Shown in pieces: positions 34,732-46,164 of a DNA stretch of 64,000 bases; the stretch's first letter is position 1; each line of letters begins with the position of its first letter. The notes under the pieces were generated by a model, which saw nothing but the letters and a program-made list of their open reading frames with translations, was not told the origin of the DNA and did no database searches. The translations under genes and the position numbers were made by a program. This stretch comes from Ascaphus truei (Eukaryota > Chordata > Amphibia > Anura > Ascaphidae): NCBI GenBank assembly GCA_036426205.1, contig CM071573.1, forward strand, positions 72,824,580-72,888,579. Direction: 5' to 3'.

Positions 34732-36207
34732 TGTAGCCAGGTTACCCCTCTTACCCTAGAGACCCCCTCCTGGTTGCGCAGCATGGTCACGTGCACCGCC
34801 GAGATAGCGACGGCTGCTTCCGAGGGTGGGGGCCGGAGCAGGGAGCCACGCGTCTTCCCCTGCTTATGGTCGGTTGCCGGGGACGCGATTGGGCCGTTGC
34901 TAAGGCCGCGGTCGCGTCGCTAGGGTCCCGGCGGCTGGTGATTAGGGCGCCGCCATTCCACAGCACTCGCACATGCGCAGGAAAAGCACTGGAGGCAGTG
35001 AGGGTCGCGCGAGTGCCGGAGCAGATAGGGAACAGTCAGGCAGCCCTAGGGAGCTCGCGCCTGCGCAGAAGGGAGCTAACAAAAGCCCGCGAAGCACTAG
35101 CCTACCAGGGAAGTCTCTTGAAGAGGACTACAAGTCCCATGAGCCCCAACAGCGCCCCACATGACACAGGGAGCCAATAGGGCTGAAGAATCTCCCTGGA
35201 GAGGAGATTGATACATTTCGCGGGCAGAGAGCACGTTGGCAGTTGGTGACTGGAGCAGCTAGGGGAAGGAGGTAGGGTGCAGGAGTCAGTGACTCTCTGC
35301 ACTAGGCCAGTAATTCCCCTAGGCCCCAGATAGCCCTGAGTCACACAAGTTGAGTGTTGTAGGGACAGGCCCTAGGTTAGGGACCCTGCCCCATTAGCTA
35401 TTCGCTAGTTAGGGATCCAGCAGACGCTGTGTTTCCCGCCACGAGGCTTGGGCTCAAGCCCTAACCTTAAAGAGAGCTGGACTATCTTCACGGAGGCCGA
35501 TCAAGCAGTGACTGCGGCCTGCTGGCAGCAGACAGATCCTCGACAAGGTACAGACGGTGCGGAGCTGCGGTGATATTTTCCACGCCGGAATTCACCCCAC
35601 GCGTAGGAGGATATCCCGGCGGATCCAACCCCAGTGGTATAGCAGCACCCGTGGCTGGAGCCCGGGCAGGTAACCTACAAACTCACGTGCACCAACAAGG
35701 CCTATCACCAGACATAGTGGCTGCGCAGTCACACACACATACATTGGTATATGACTTGGGAGTGCGAGGCATTGGGTTGGGGTTACTGGACACGGGGTGG
35801 GATCACACTTTGGAAGGTTAGCGTCCGCCGTGACGCATAGGTTAGCGTCCAGTGAGACGCCGTAGTCAGGTTGCCCTTAGCGAGGGACACCTGTTGTTAT
35901 GTGTTGATGTTGTATTCCTTCTATGCATGGTAGTAAAGGTATTAGTCATTATCAATTCCGTTGTACGTGGTTATTGATTGTCCTGCGAGGAACCACTCCC
36001 CCTCTGGTGGGAGCCATCGCAGGTGGAGGCGCTGCACCTATTGTAAGTGGTTGTTCATAGTATTGTAATTGCCCCAGGTTCCCCGTGGCGGAAGCTCAGC
36101 CCTCCTGTGAGCCAACAGGTAACGCACCACACACACCTATGGTAACACCGTATGTTTCTCCGCTCCCACCGTATAATCTGCGATCGGGGGGGAGAAAACC
36201 CGTTACA
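34732..36207 (+). mobile_element. LTR-like block A (possible solo LTR)
   Basis: It starts TGTAGCCAGGTTACC and ends CCCGTTACA, the TG...CA form of LTRs. Near the 3' end it shares GGAGGCGCTGCACC (36025-36038), ACAGGTAACGCACCACACAC and a G-rich ACCGTATAATCTG stretch with block B, at nearly the same distance from the terminal GTTACA (about 180-190 bp). It is GC-rich in the middle. I see no clear 5-bp target duplication, so the left boundary is tentative. Family not assigned. Confidence 0.45.
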
Positions 36208-38649
36208 TATAATTATTTTAATAAAATATACCGTCATGTCTTTTGTGTGATAAATTGTATAAGTTCCTATTCTGGTGTCAGGGATGGAGTGAGAGTGTAA
36301 TTTGCCTACACTCACTAGCCTCATTCTTGGCATACTATAGAAATAACTTTTAAAACTTTGTTCACAAAATAAATCCTGCTCAGCTTTATCACATAGCTGG
36401 AGCACCCCCTGAACACCTATACCAGGTTCAGGGTACCTGGCATGTATCTGGGTAACCCTCATTATACTAGGGACCCCCTGTTATACTAGGGACCCCATGT
36501 ATGGTCGCAGGTATACATTAATCCCTTCATGCCCGTTTACATTGTCTGGATGATGCTGCAGCAGGAATCCTGGCGGTGAGTCATAAGAACGTTTTCAGAG
36601 TCAGAGTTTGACCGGAGTAATGTGATTGGCTGTATCCGAGAATCACACTCGATTCCCGGATCCAACTCTTGGGGTATCCCAGAACTCCAGAACCCCGATA
36701 CATAGACACTTTCTGTTAAGACTTCCTCTGACAAACCCACCCTAAAACTTACAGCCTAGAAATCTCCCAGTCCCAGCATCCCAGGAAAAGCAAAACACAC
36801 AGAAATCTTTAATGTTGCATAATTTGCACACAGTCATAGTAATGCATATAGGACATCTGGGTCAACACACACGGATCAGGGGTAACCAAGTGGGCTGAAC
36901 CTTTATTAGTGAGCCTGGTTAACCCCTTCACCGTTACAGTCACGTTTCCCCTACCCCACCATAACTGCATTACATGAATGTGATAATAATAACTAGTTTC
37001 ATATTGGCAGAAAAACAAAAACCCCACAGGATTATGGAGATATTATAGATCAATTTCAAAACATTAATCTTATTATTCATTACAGTCAGGGCTTTTTTTG
37101 TGAAGGTACTGTCTGGTACTCTGCTGCACTTCTGTTCTCTGCTTGCTGAGGGGGCGGAGCCATCACTGCACACAGCCAATCCTTTCCCATCCCTGCCTGT
37201 TTTCTCGCCCCCCCCCCCACACATAACTGATCAATACAGAGCATCTCCAAACAGACTGGAGCAATTTGGAGGGAGGATTGTGGGGGGAGTGACAGAGGTG
37301 GGGGTGTGAGAGATAGAAGGGGGGATCTTGCAAGTTTGTCAACACTGGAGGTGGGGGGGGCACGACCCAGTGGACTCTCTAATCTTGGGCCCAGGAAATC
37401 TATCTGCGGCACTGAGTACCGACACCTCTTATTTCTTTACAAAGAAAGCACTGAATACATTTATCTTACAAATAAGGTGTCTTTTTTTTTTTTTTTTTTT
37501 TTTTACAATTTATAGAATAGGAAATTTTGTTTTGGTATTTTTAACAGATGCTTCTCAATTCCTGAGTACTGAATAAAGAGTAAATGATATTGATGTTTAA
37601 GGCAGCGTAACTTGATGAATAATTTCAGCATTGGCTGATACTCAGGGGCATTTATACAATGTAGGTGGTTTAGAGGCTCTGCATTGTGTTTATGCTATTA
37701 TGCCACCTATAATGCATTATAAGCTCCCACACAGTAGCCTTAAGCCCCAATATCAGAAATGTACATTTTTATTGATCAACTTCATTTGATTTCTTTAGTA
37801 TTTCTGTTGCATGTAATATACATACATTTTCATTCCCTCTATACAGAATACATGTTATTTTATATAATGTATAACCTTGGTGCAAGCAGAAGCAGTATGT
37901 GAGTTTATGTGTAATTTATGTCTATAGTCAACAAACTGGAAAATAACACAGTGCTCTGGGACAATTTACAGTACTTGCAGAGTTTTGTGCACATGAGCAA
38001 TTTATGTACTCAGTATATAGAATACTAACAGCTCTGAGGCAGAGCCAACTCAGTCACTGCATGATTATTGCATGCCATGTTCTGCTCCAAATAGGTCACA
38101 TAGTGATCAATGTATCAAATGATTGTTGCTCTCCAATCCATGTGGGTCTCTGTCCATGTGGGCAGTGTTTATGGATTCACTTTGATTCATGGTTGATATA
38201 ATTCCCAGTTTTCAGATCATGCTGAGCCATATTAAAATGTATCTATAAAGATGGCAAACAGGCAACACTCATGTGAATATATCAAGATAGAATTGAGTCC
38301 ATGGGTAAAACATGACTTTAATGGGATTCCAAATACGTTCCAGCATTTCCCTTAAAGTCTCACATTCAGTTCAGAGCCCAAAGGGTATTGCTGGATTTTT
38401 ACTTTATTGTTAAAATTAAAAAAAAATTATAAAATGTGAAGCATTGAAATAAGCATTGTACACTACAATTTAAATTTTTTTTTATATACAAGTAATAGAT
38501 AATACATCAGAAATTTCTCTCTGTAGCCCCCTGTAAACAGCACAGGCTATACCTATCTTCCTTCTGCTGTGGTAAGTCCTGTTAAGATCAGGCACCAGTA
38601 ATCATCTTGGGTTTTCCCCCTTAATAGCCCTATCCTGAATGATAGACGC
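36208..38649. other. No gene recognised; short tandem and poly-T stretches
   Basis: A duplicated ATACTAGGGACCCC word lies at ~36450-36500. A GA/GT-rich patch is at 37260-37370 and a poly-T run at 37483-37504. The rest looks like AT-rich single-copy DNA (37600-38400). Confidence 0.5.
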
Positions 38650-39514
38650 AGGCCTGGACTCTGCTGCAGGCATGAGCATGAGGGGAGGTCCTGTTGACAT
38701 CACGAGGGGCGGGGCTAGCTCTATATTTAGCAGCCAACTCCGGTGAGTAGTTGGTTCTTTGTTCAAGATTAGTCAGAGTCTGGAGTTGCCGGTTAGTTAT
38801 GCCGGGAGTATGCAGTGCCGCTAACAGGCCATGAGTCAAGAAATCCTGCGTATCGGTCCGAGGATTTGGAGGGGCCTACAGTTTCCCCTGCGCAGAGTGC
38901 AGGCGAAAGCAGAGCGGACAGAATCAGCGTCCATTAGTAGAGCTGATAGAGTTATAGACTTGGTGGACCAATGCCCTCACCCCACTGCCAGGGGTGATGG
39001 GGAGAATTCAAGACCCACCGCGAGGCTAACCTTGGGGGTGAGCCATGGGGTATTGAAGCCCTAGCTCAGACCATCCTGCCGGAAGAGTGACTTGGAGGGA
39101 AGGAGAGGAGGAATTATCTGGGCGAAGGCGAGCGGCGTATAACCTGTCCTGGCTATTGTGTTGCGGCTGTTGGAAGCCCTTATCGTTGGGATATTGTTGC
39201 TTTGTCAAATAAAGAGACTATTCTTCATCCGTAAAGACTGTGTGTGACTTGGAAAGTACTACCCTGGGACCCAAGGTGTTCTTCTATACAGGTCCTGTCC
39301 CATATTCCTGGGAGTATAGAAGATGGAGGCGCTGCACCACTAAGACATTATGGAGGCTACCACCCCAGAAGCCCGGTCCTGGCTCCCCCACAACATCGCA
39401 GGATGCTCAAGCCCTCCTGCTCCTCACAGGTATGCATCACACCGCATGTAATCTGCCCTCATGCACCCTAGTCACCACCGTAGAGTCTGGGGGAGGGGGA
39501 GAAGCAGGGTTACA
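38650..39514 (+). mobile_element. LTR-like block B
   Basis: It ends AGCAGGGTTACA and shares GGAGGCGCTGCACC (39325-39338), TCACAGGTATGCATCACACC and a G-rich tail with block A. It also has a TATATTT word at 38722 and AATAAAG at 39208, plausible promoter and polyadenylation signals of an LTR. The 5' boundary is uncertain. No gag or pol sequence is seen next to it. Confidence 0.45.
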
Positions 39515-40429
39515 TCTCCATAAATTATCATTGACATTTTTTCATGGTATGAATTAAAGGTTCACGTTTGTAAACCTCATAAATAACATTTTCTATAGTT
39601 GAGTTGTCCATATTCTCACAGCAAGCAAGCACAACTCAACTGACAAAAAGTAATTTGAACAGTATCCAGGCAGAATAGCTACTACATTTTCATTGGCTGT
39701 TAGCCGCTCACATGACCAGGCTGTCTCGCTGCAATAGCAAACAAGTTTGTCTCTGCTTTTGGTTTCCTTGTATCGCACGTGCGAACTCGTGCTCACTATG
39801 GCCATGTGCTTTGGAATACACACGTTTGTTTGTAGCGTGAGCTATGTAGCTCGCTCTGTATCTTTCACTATGGACGAGGCCTGAAATGTGCCAGATGTAC
39901 AATATCTTAACTTATTGAATATCCCCTTCTGCCGTTGTATTACCAGACAATACTGTAGCTTGTCCTGCTCATCACAGGCTCCTCACTTTTATGGATGTCC
40001 ATCCAATAACTTATCAGTTCTTTCTTTATTGAAAGTGCAGTACCAAAAACATACACTTACTGTAGTTATTTTATCATGTACTTTTACTTTTTATTTGTGC
40101 CTCTATTTCAGAGAATATGATGCAAAATAACATTTTTAGGGCTGTTAGTGTGAGTTTTCTACCAACTTCTTTAGACGTTCAAGGGGAGTCTTTGGTTTAC
40201 ATGGTCCTATCATGTGTTATTGTAATTAATGTAGTGTTAAGGATGTTAGAGTAGGGATTGTATTCAATACTTTTTAACCGTAGAGACTAGCTACTGTAGA
40301 TAATGGCCAGCTGGCTACAGTTCTCACAGCCCCGTGGACAGTAAACTGCCCAGGAGGATTAACTCTGCAGGGTTCCATGCTTCTGAATAGAATCCTTTTG
40401 GTCCACCTGCAGAGAGAGATAATTCTGAT
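39515..40429. other. No gene recognised
   Basis: AT-rich sequence with short frames and no repeat family recognised. Confidence 0.5.
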
Positions 40430-40800
40430 ACTCACCTTTAAGAGGAGCTGTGCTGTCATATGCAGCCGTCTCTCCATCTCTCTGTCTGCAGCCATGTCCC
40501 CACAGTGCTGGGTAAGATGCAGGGCTATATTTCCTTCGCCAGGATGATATAGATGCCATTATATGAGTTTCTACATCATGAGCGGGGGGCTATATGGCCA
40601 TATTTGGTCCTCTATATCATAAAGGGAGCTGACAGGACATATAAAACTGTTCAGCACACTTATTATGTGGATGACCAAATATAGCCATATAGCCTCTCCC
40701 TCATGATGTAGAGCCCCGTATAAGGGCATCTACATCATCCGGGGGAAGCAAATACAGCCTGTATCTTACCGTAGTGCCAAGACATGGCTTCAGACATGGA
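40430..40800. repeat. Fold-back element, axis near 40,640
   Basis: 40500-40605 and 40670-40790 are inverted copies. CTACATCATGAG, GGCTATATGG and CCATATTTGG on the left match CCAAATATAGCCATATAG and CTCATGATGTAG on the right. Farther out, GGTAAGATGCAGGGCTATAT matches its complement near 40,755. The outermost left part (GCAGCCGTCTCTCCATC at ~40,461) is a single inverted copy of the 26-bp unit expanded on the right side. Confidence 0.75.
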
Positions 40801-40956
40801 GAGATGGAGAAACGGCTACAGTGGGAGAGATGGAGAAACGGCTGCAGTGGGAGAGATGGAGAAATGGCTGCAGTGGGAGAGATGGAGAGACGGCTGCAGT
40901 GGGAGAGATGGAGAGACGGCAGCAGTGGGAGAGATGGAGAGATAGCTGCAGTGGGA
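40801..40956 (+). repeat. 26-bp minisatellite, six copies
   Basis: Units begin GAGATGGAG at 40801, 40827, 40853, 40879, 40905 and 40931, each ending CAGTGGGA. Substitutions are few. Because 26 is not a multiple of 3 the open frame through it cycles through all three phases of the unit; it is not a gene. Confidence 0.92.
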
Positions 40957-41851
40957 GAGTAGCAAGGTTTTGATTTGTCTTCAGATTTTTGCCAGTAATC
41001 GAAGAAATGCAATGTGACTACTGCAGATCTCCATCGTCACCAAACACCAGCATTCAAATTCGGCCTCACTCTCCTCTCCACCAAAACTAATATTTCAGGT
41101 TCTGGATGGGAGTACCTCCACCTTTAGGTGTAATTTAACTAATGTCAGGTTAAATTTCTAACTCTTCTTTTGCATATCATTAGCCATGATGACCGTTATA
41201 CCTAATGCAATGCTCTTTCAGGCTGAAAACACGACTTAAACATCTGTTAGTTAAAGATACACATTAATTCTTAATGAGACAATAACTTAGATTTATTAAG
41301 TCAGTAACGGGCCTCTGGATTCGAGCCAGTTGAATATTTTATGGGCAAATCGAAATGAATCACTTATAGCTCCAAGATCTACCTGAGGAATATGCTTAGA
41401 CTCTTAGAGTCCCGAATAATGTTGCTGTTGCCTGGGTATATTCACCAGTTATACGAGCAGGTATAGTATAGTATCCGGTATCATCACGCCAATAAACTTG
41501 ATTGAGATAAGGACTAACGGAGTTAACAACGGGGTATTACTGGAAGACTGGTAGGGGTATATGCACAACAGAGGAGAAATTAATTACCTCTGGAGCCCCT
41601 GAACCACATGGAAGTCCTACCTCCGTCTCCATTCAGTCCCGATTCGCCGTGACCTCTGGAGCTGATTCAAACACTCCCAGTACACCAAAGCTTCCGTAAT
41701 TTTGCGCTGCGGTCAGGCGTGCTGCTGCTATGAATCCAACCACCATCTTCTCAAGGGTTAGATGATTCGTGTAATCAGACACCAGAACATGCATAAACTG
41801 TTGAAGCGCCACTCCAATTGGAAGAGTTGCACAATAAAAAAAACTGTAGAT
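40957..41851. other. No gene recognised
   Basis: Mixed sequence without domain-bearing frames or clear repeats. Confidence 0.5.
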
Positions 41852-42196
41852 TGGTTGGACAACTGCCCAGACAAAAAAAAAAAAACAGCTCACTGGGTTA
41901 TAAAAAATTAAAAATAGATTTTTTGGATTACATATTAAAAAACAAAAAACATACTAGGGACAGAACAAGGGAAAAAAATTCTCCTCCCACGCGTTTCACG
42001 TTACACAGCACTTTCTCAAGGAGTCTGAGATAGTGCTGTGTAGCGTGAAACGCATGGGAGGAGAGTTTTTTTCCCCTTGTTCTATCCCTGGTATGTTATT
42101 TGTTTTTGAACATGTAATCCAATAAATCTTTTTTGTTTTTATAGAACCCGGTGAACTGGTTGGTGATTTTTTGTCTGGGCAGTTGTCCAACCAATC
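41852..42196. mobile_element. Penelope-like fold-back with hammerhead-like motifs at the axis
   Basis: GGTTGGACAACTGCCCAGAC at the left and its inverted counterpart at ~42174 mark the outer ends. The arms match through ATAGATTTTTTGGATTACAT, GGGACAGAACAAGG and CTCCTCCCACGCGTTTCACG. At the axis two copies of a CTnAGA, stem GTGCTGTGT, GTGAAACGC motif face each other (41981-42022 minus, 42023-42060 plus). Same general plan as PLE terminal sequences elsewhere in the window. No coding part. Confidence 0.65.
42023..42060 (+). ncRNA. Decayed hammerhead-like motif (plus copy at the axis)
   Basis: Order: GTCTGAGATA, GTGCTGTGTAGC, GTGAAACGCATGGG. The GAAAC box is intact and the first box is altered. 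An inverted partner at 41981-42022 has CGCGTTTC and CTCAAGG on the minus strand. Activity is unlikely. Confidence 0.35.
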
Positions 42197-42221
42197 TTCA
42201 GTTTTTTATTGAATATTTTAG

Positions 42222-42465
42222 GGGCCGCTGAATGGGGTGTTTGTAAATAAAGTGATTTCTCCACCCTCATCTCACCCAGTTCTCATCAGAGAACCAATAA
42301 ACTCCATGGGAAGTGGGGAGAGGGGACTCTGGTGTACAAGCACTTACTGAACACACTGATATCACACAAAATGGAATAGCTAGTGGAAATCAAACTCTTG
42401 CGAAGTCTAACAAAAAATAAATAAAAATTACATATAGGTGTCAGATTTGGGTACATTTTTTTTAT
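42222..42465 (+). repeat. Dispersed repeat, copy B (shared with 590-835)
   Basis: Same ordered blocks as copy A: CTGAATGGGG, TTTGTAAAT, CTCATCAGAGA, CCAATAAA, A-rich part, ATAGGTGTCAGATTTGGGT. Confidence 0.6.
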
Positions 42466-44003
42466 CTATAACCCATATAAGACCCCTTATAGCTACAGAC
42501 CAAGCAATATCCTCTATATGTGTTGTTTTAATACATTAGTTCTGTACTATGAGAAAATACTTGTAGCATTTTTTAAAAACCCTGAAATGACATTGTTAAT
42601 GTATTATAATGTAACAAGCATTTTTTGTTTCTATAGCAACCATTTATAAAGTCACATCTCCTTCCTCATCTGAAACAGGCTCTGGAACACCAATTTTTGA
42701 GCCCTACCCTCTCTCTAGCAGTGCACCAATTGTATCTAGTGACTGCATGGTCACATACTCTTCCCCACACAACTTTGCATCTTTGGCCCTCTTCTGCTTT
42801 ACTGCACCCCCGAGCTGAATCTTCGCTGATTGATCACAGGAGAAAGGATCTATCGACAACTTGGCTAATTACTTATCATTGTGTGGATTGTAATGATGCA
42901 CATATTCAAGGAAAAAATATAAAAGACTGCTTTAAACATGTCACTGGATATCGTTTACTTTGGTCCTAGGGCTTGACTCTTAAAAACCAACAAAAACATT
43001 TGATATAATAGCCAGGCATTTGTTTTTAGGGCAATGTAGTTCGATAGTACAGATTCAGCTCTTTTGCACTTTATTGATTAAGCTCTTTTGTGTGCAATAT
43101 ATCTCTACCTTGTATACATTGCTTACATTGTCAACAAACAGGGGTTAAAACTTAGTTGCTTGATATAGTGGTGTAACAGTTAAAGTTTATTTTTTGTTGC
43201 CTATAAGAATATATATTTCCCCTACGGTGATTTGAATCAGAAAGGTCACTCAGGCCAAAAGTGAAACAGTTAGAAACTCCTAGCATCTTTTCTCCAGAAG
43301 ATCCAAAGCAATGTTTTTAATTATCTCTTACATTTTTTCTGTGAAGACATAATATCTCTGGCGACAGTACTTCAAACCCATTAGCAAATTGAAACCGGAT
43401 GCGTGTTCAGAAACACCACTACTGCCAAATGTGACTACGTTTGCAGCAATTGGTAAACCTCTATACACTAAACACTGACCTGCCCTTAACCATGGCATTT
43501 AAATCTCTGGAACAAAAATAAATGTTCTTTCAGACTGCTCTCCAAAAGACAATTTTCTTCTGCAATATTTTCAAGCAAGGCAAAATCCATTTTTTTTCTC
43601 ATACTAAGATCGGTAAGAATGGGATTAATATAACCTGATATGACATCTCATGGAGTAAAACTTGATTTAAAATGCATTTTTCTCTAGTAAAAAATATCAT
43701 CAGAAAATATAAACTCCTACTATAGATAAATGGTACAGTATATTGGAAAACCTGATTTGCTTTATTCAGCAGGAGAAAAGGGAGTCATGTACAACATTTT
43801 ATCTATCAGGATAAGCATGATAACATGCGAAAAACGTGTGGCACACTATTGATTGATATTATTTCAGGTTTCAAATTGTGTATGAATTGTATCTATTATG
43901 TTAAATGATTTCTTCCAAAGATGTCAAAGCATATAACTATAGGATTATTGCGCACATGATCCTACATAAAAGAAAATGACTCTACATATACTTTATAGTA
44001 TGT
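42466..44003. other. No gene recognised
   Basis: AT-rich sequence about 1.5 kb long with short frames only; looks single-copy. Confidence 0.5.
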
Positions 44004-44314
44004 CAGGGGAGAGCAATCTTTTTTCCCTGTGCCCCCCGTCAGCTGTCCCCCTCCCTACGCCCCCCCCCCTCTTACCTCGGCTCCGGCGTCTGGGCCATGG
44101 CAATGTGACGTCACATGGCCCCGCGGCGTCATTTGATGCCGCATTGCCATGGCGACATGTCTCCAGAAGCCGACTGAGCCACGGTAAGTGCAGTTTACGG
44201 AGACCTTCGTCGCTCCCCTGGCATTTCATTTTAGTGCCTTCGGGAAGCGCGTGGGCCTCTGTAAACCCGTGCCCCCCCCCATAAAATCTTCTGCCCCCCA
44301 GTTTGCGCACCCCA
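44004..44314. mobile_element. hAT-like GC-rich MITE with perfect 8-bp duplication
   Basis: Flanked by identical TAGTATGT at 43996-44003 and 44315-44322. Ends CAGGGGAGAGCAATC and, on the opposite strand, TGGGGTGCGCAAACTGGGGG. The body is GC-rich with C runs and an inner inverted pair around GCCATGGCAATGTGACGTCA. Different family from the 18396 group. No coding capacity. Confidence 0.88.
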
Positions 44315-44383
44315 TAGTATGTGTAACAGTTCTCCTATACTGCAGTTAACAAAATTCATGTAGGCATGTTCACTTCACATATG

Positions 44384-44430
<47 letters not shown>
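44384..44430. repeat. (TTA)n microsatellite
   Basis: About 15 consecutive TTA units. Confidence 0.95.
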
Positions 44431-44431
<1 letters not shown>

Positions 44432-45311
44432 ATAATTTATTGTTTGTTTAAAGGAATATATGTAAAAGTCTTTGTCAGTGGATAAAAAAAAGAGTTTAAC
44501 CTCTTTTCTACAAATGAGTTGATCCTGAAATTAGACGTAATGCCATTATCATACATTATTATCACCGCCTCTGAGTATTTGAGCCGGCATCTGCTTGCCC
44601 TATTAATGAAGTTTGATAAAGTCAAGCACAAAGTGGGAGTCAAGAAAGTGAACACCTGAGACTTATGTTCAATTTATCACAAATGTATTTCTTGTCAGAA
44701 AATTGACGCATAGAAATCACAAGTTATATTGCGCTTGTATGCGTCTATGCACTTATCGTTGTCTTCTCATTGTGCAACTTAAGCGTCAAGAACGTGTTTA
44801 ATTAAGTATAGTAATGCACACAAACGGCATATGCATGACTCATGTATAAATGGTAGTGTACTGTATGTACTAAAATAACGTTTACCTGATGTGCAAAAAA
44901 ATAAAAGAGTTGAACTTGCATCCACTTTTTGGCAAGTTGAACGTGGCATGAGTCCTACAAACACTTACACCTGGCTCTTGTTATGCACCTGTGAATGACC
45001 ATTCTATTAAGACAGTTCTCCTTCCATTAGAAAGGTTAGGAGAGCCTTTGCAGGTAGTGCTAGTACTTGCAGAAGAGGGGACACTGTGGCGTGGTTTGGA
45101 AGCTTAAAATGCTTTGGCCAAAGAATTTAACAAAATCACTTATGAGAAGAAAAGCTGGTAAGTATTTATCTATATAATTTGTCATATTGCATGTAGCACT
45201 GAGGCCTTTTGTCTTTTGTGAATCCTACAAAGTCTGTTTATATTGTTAGCACAGAATTAAGTTGCTAAGTATCAACCAAAAATGTATTTGACGAGCACAG
45301 ATTTCTTACTA
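44431..45311. other. No gene recognised
   Basis: AT-rich non-coding sequence; frames are short and without domains. Confidence 0.5.
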
Positions 45312-45643
45312 CAGGCATACCCCGGTTTAAGGACACTCACTTTAAGTACACTCGCGAGTAAGGACATATCGCCCAATAGGCAAATGGCAGCTCGCGCATG
45401 CGCCTGTCAGCACGTCCTGAACAGCAATACCGGCTCCCTACCTGTACCGAAGCTGTGCGCAAGCGGGGAGACAATAGAGCCTGTTACACATGTGTTATTT
45501 ACATCAGTTATGCACGTATAGGACGATTGCAGTATAGTACATGCATCGATAAGTGGAAAAAAGGTAGTGCTTCACTTTAAGTACATTCTCCCTTTACATA
45601 CATGCTCCGGTCCCATTGCGTATGTTAATGCGGGGTATGCCTG
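45312..45643. mobile_element. TA-flanked MITE (Tc/mariner-like)
   Basis: Begins CAGGCATACCCCGG and ends CGGGGTATGCCTG, with TA on both sides (45310-45311 and 45644-45645), the target duplication typical of Tc/mariner. Inner words TTTAAGGACACTCACTTTAA and CACTTTAAGTACATT are inverted or repeated near the two ends. CpG-rich core with CGCGCATGCGCC at 45393. No transposase. Confidence 0.8.
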
Positions 45644-46164
45644 TATATAAGTTAACAATATGTATTATTTTGAGAGAACGCTATTATAAATAATTTTACA
45701 CTAATAATTTCTATTAACTAACAGTCATAAATTCAAATACTGGTAATAACACATAACATCTGTTTAAACTTAAATTAAATCAGGTATTCAACATTATATA
45801 CAGGGGTATCAATCAGGTATTCAACATGATGCAATTCATCAAACTTCTTTCCGACCTTCATACACACTACATACAGTTTATGAAGGTTTGTACAAGGTTT
45901 TAGCGCTTACATTTAGACGCCCCAAAAGCTTACTTTAGATGAAAGGATTGACTCAGCTCAGATTGAACACTATAGCTCAGGGGTGACCAACTCCAGTCTT
46001 CCAGGGCCACCAACAGGTCAGGTTTATATATGTGTATATATACATGCATGCACTGCTACATGATATAGCACCTATAGAAGGTATGTGGGGAGTGTGGGTT
46101 GCAGCACGGCCCCAAACAAGGTGTTGCCTTTGAGCTCATTATTTTTTTTTAGCAAAGTTGCAGA
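45644..46164. other. AT-rich DNA with a truncated hAT-like MITE end (45978-46025)
   Basis: CAGGGGTGACCAACTCCAGT at 45978, then GCCACCAACAGGTCAGGTT, is the first ~48 bp of the family described at 18396 and 32901. It breaks off into a TATATGTG-type stretch. The rest is unremarkable. Confidence 0.65.

Noticed and set aside
40774..40962. Open frame of repeated Arg/Glu/Trp/Gly words
   Set aside because: Entirely the 26-bp minisatellite, which is open in all three phases of its unit.
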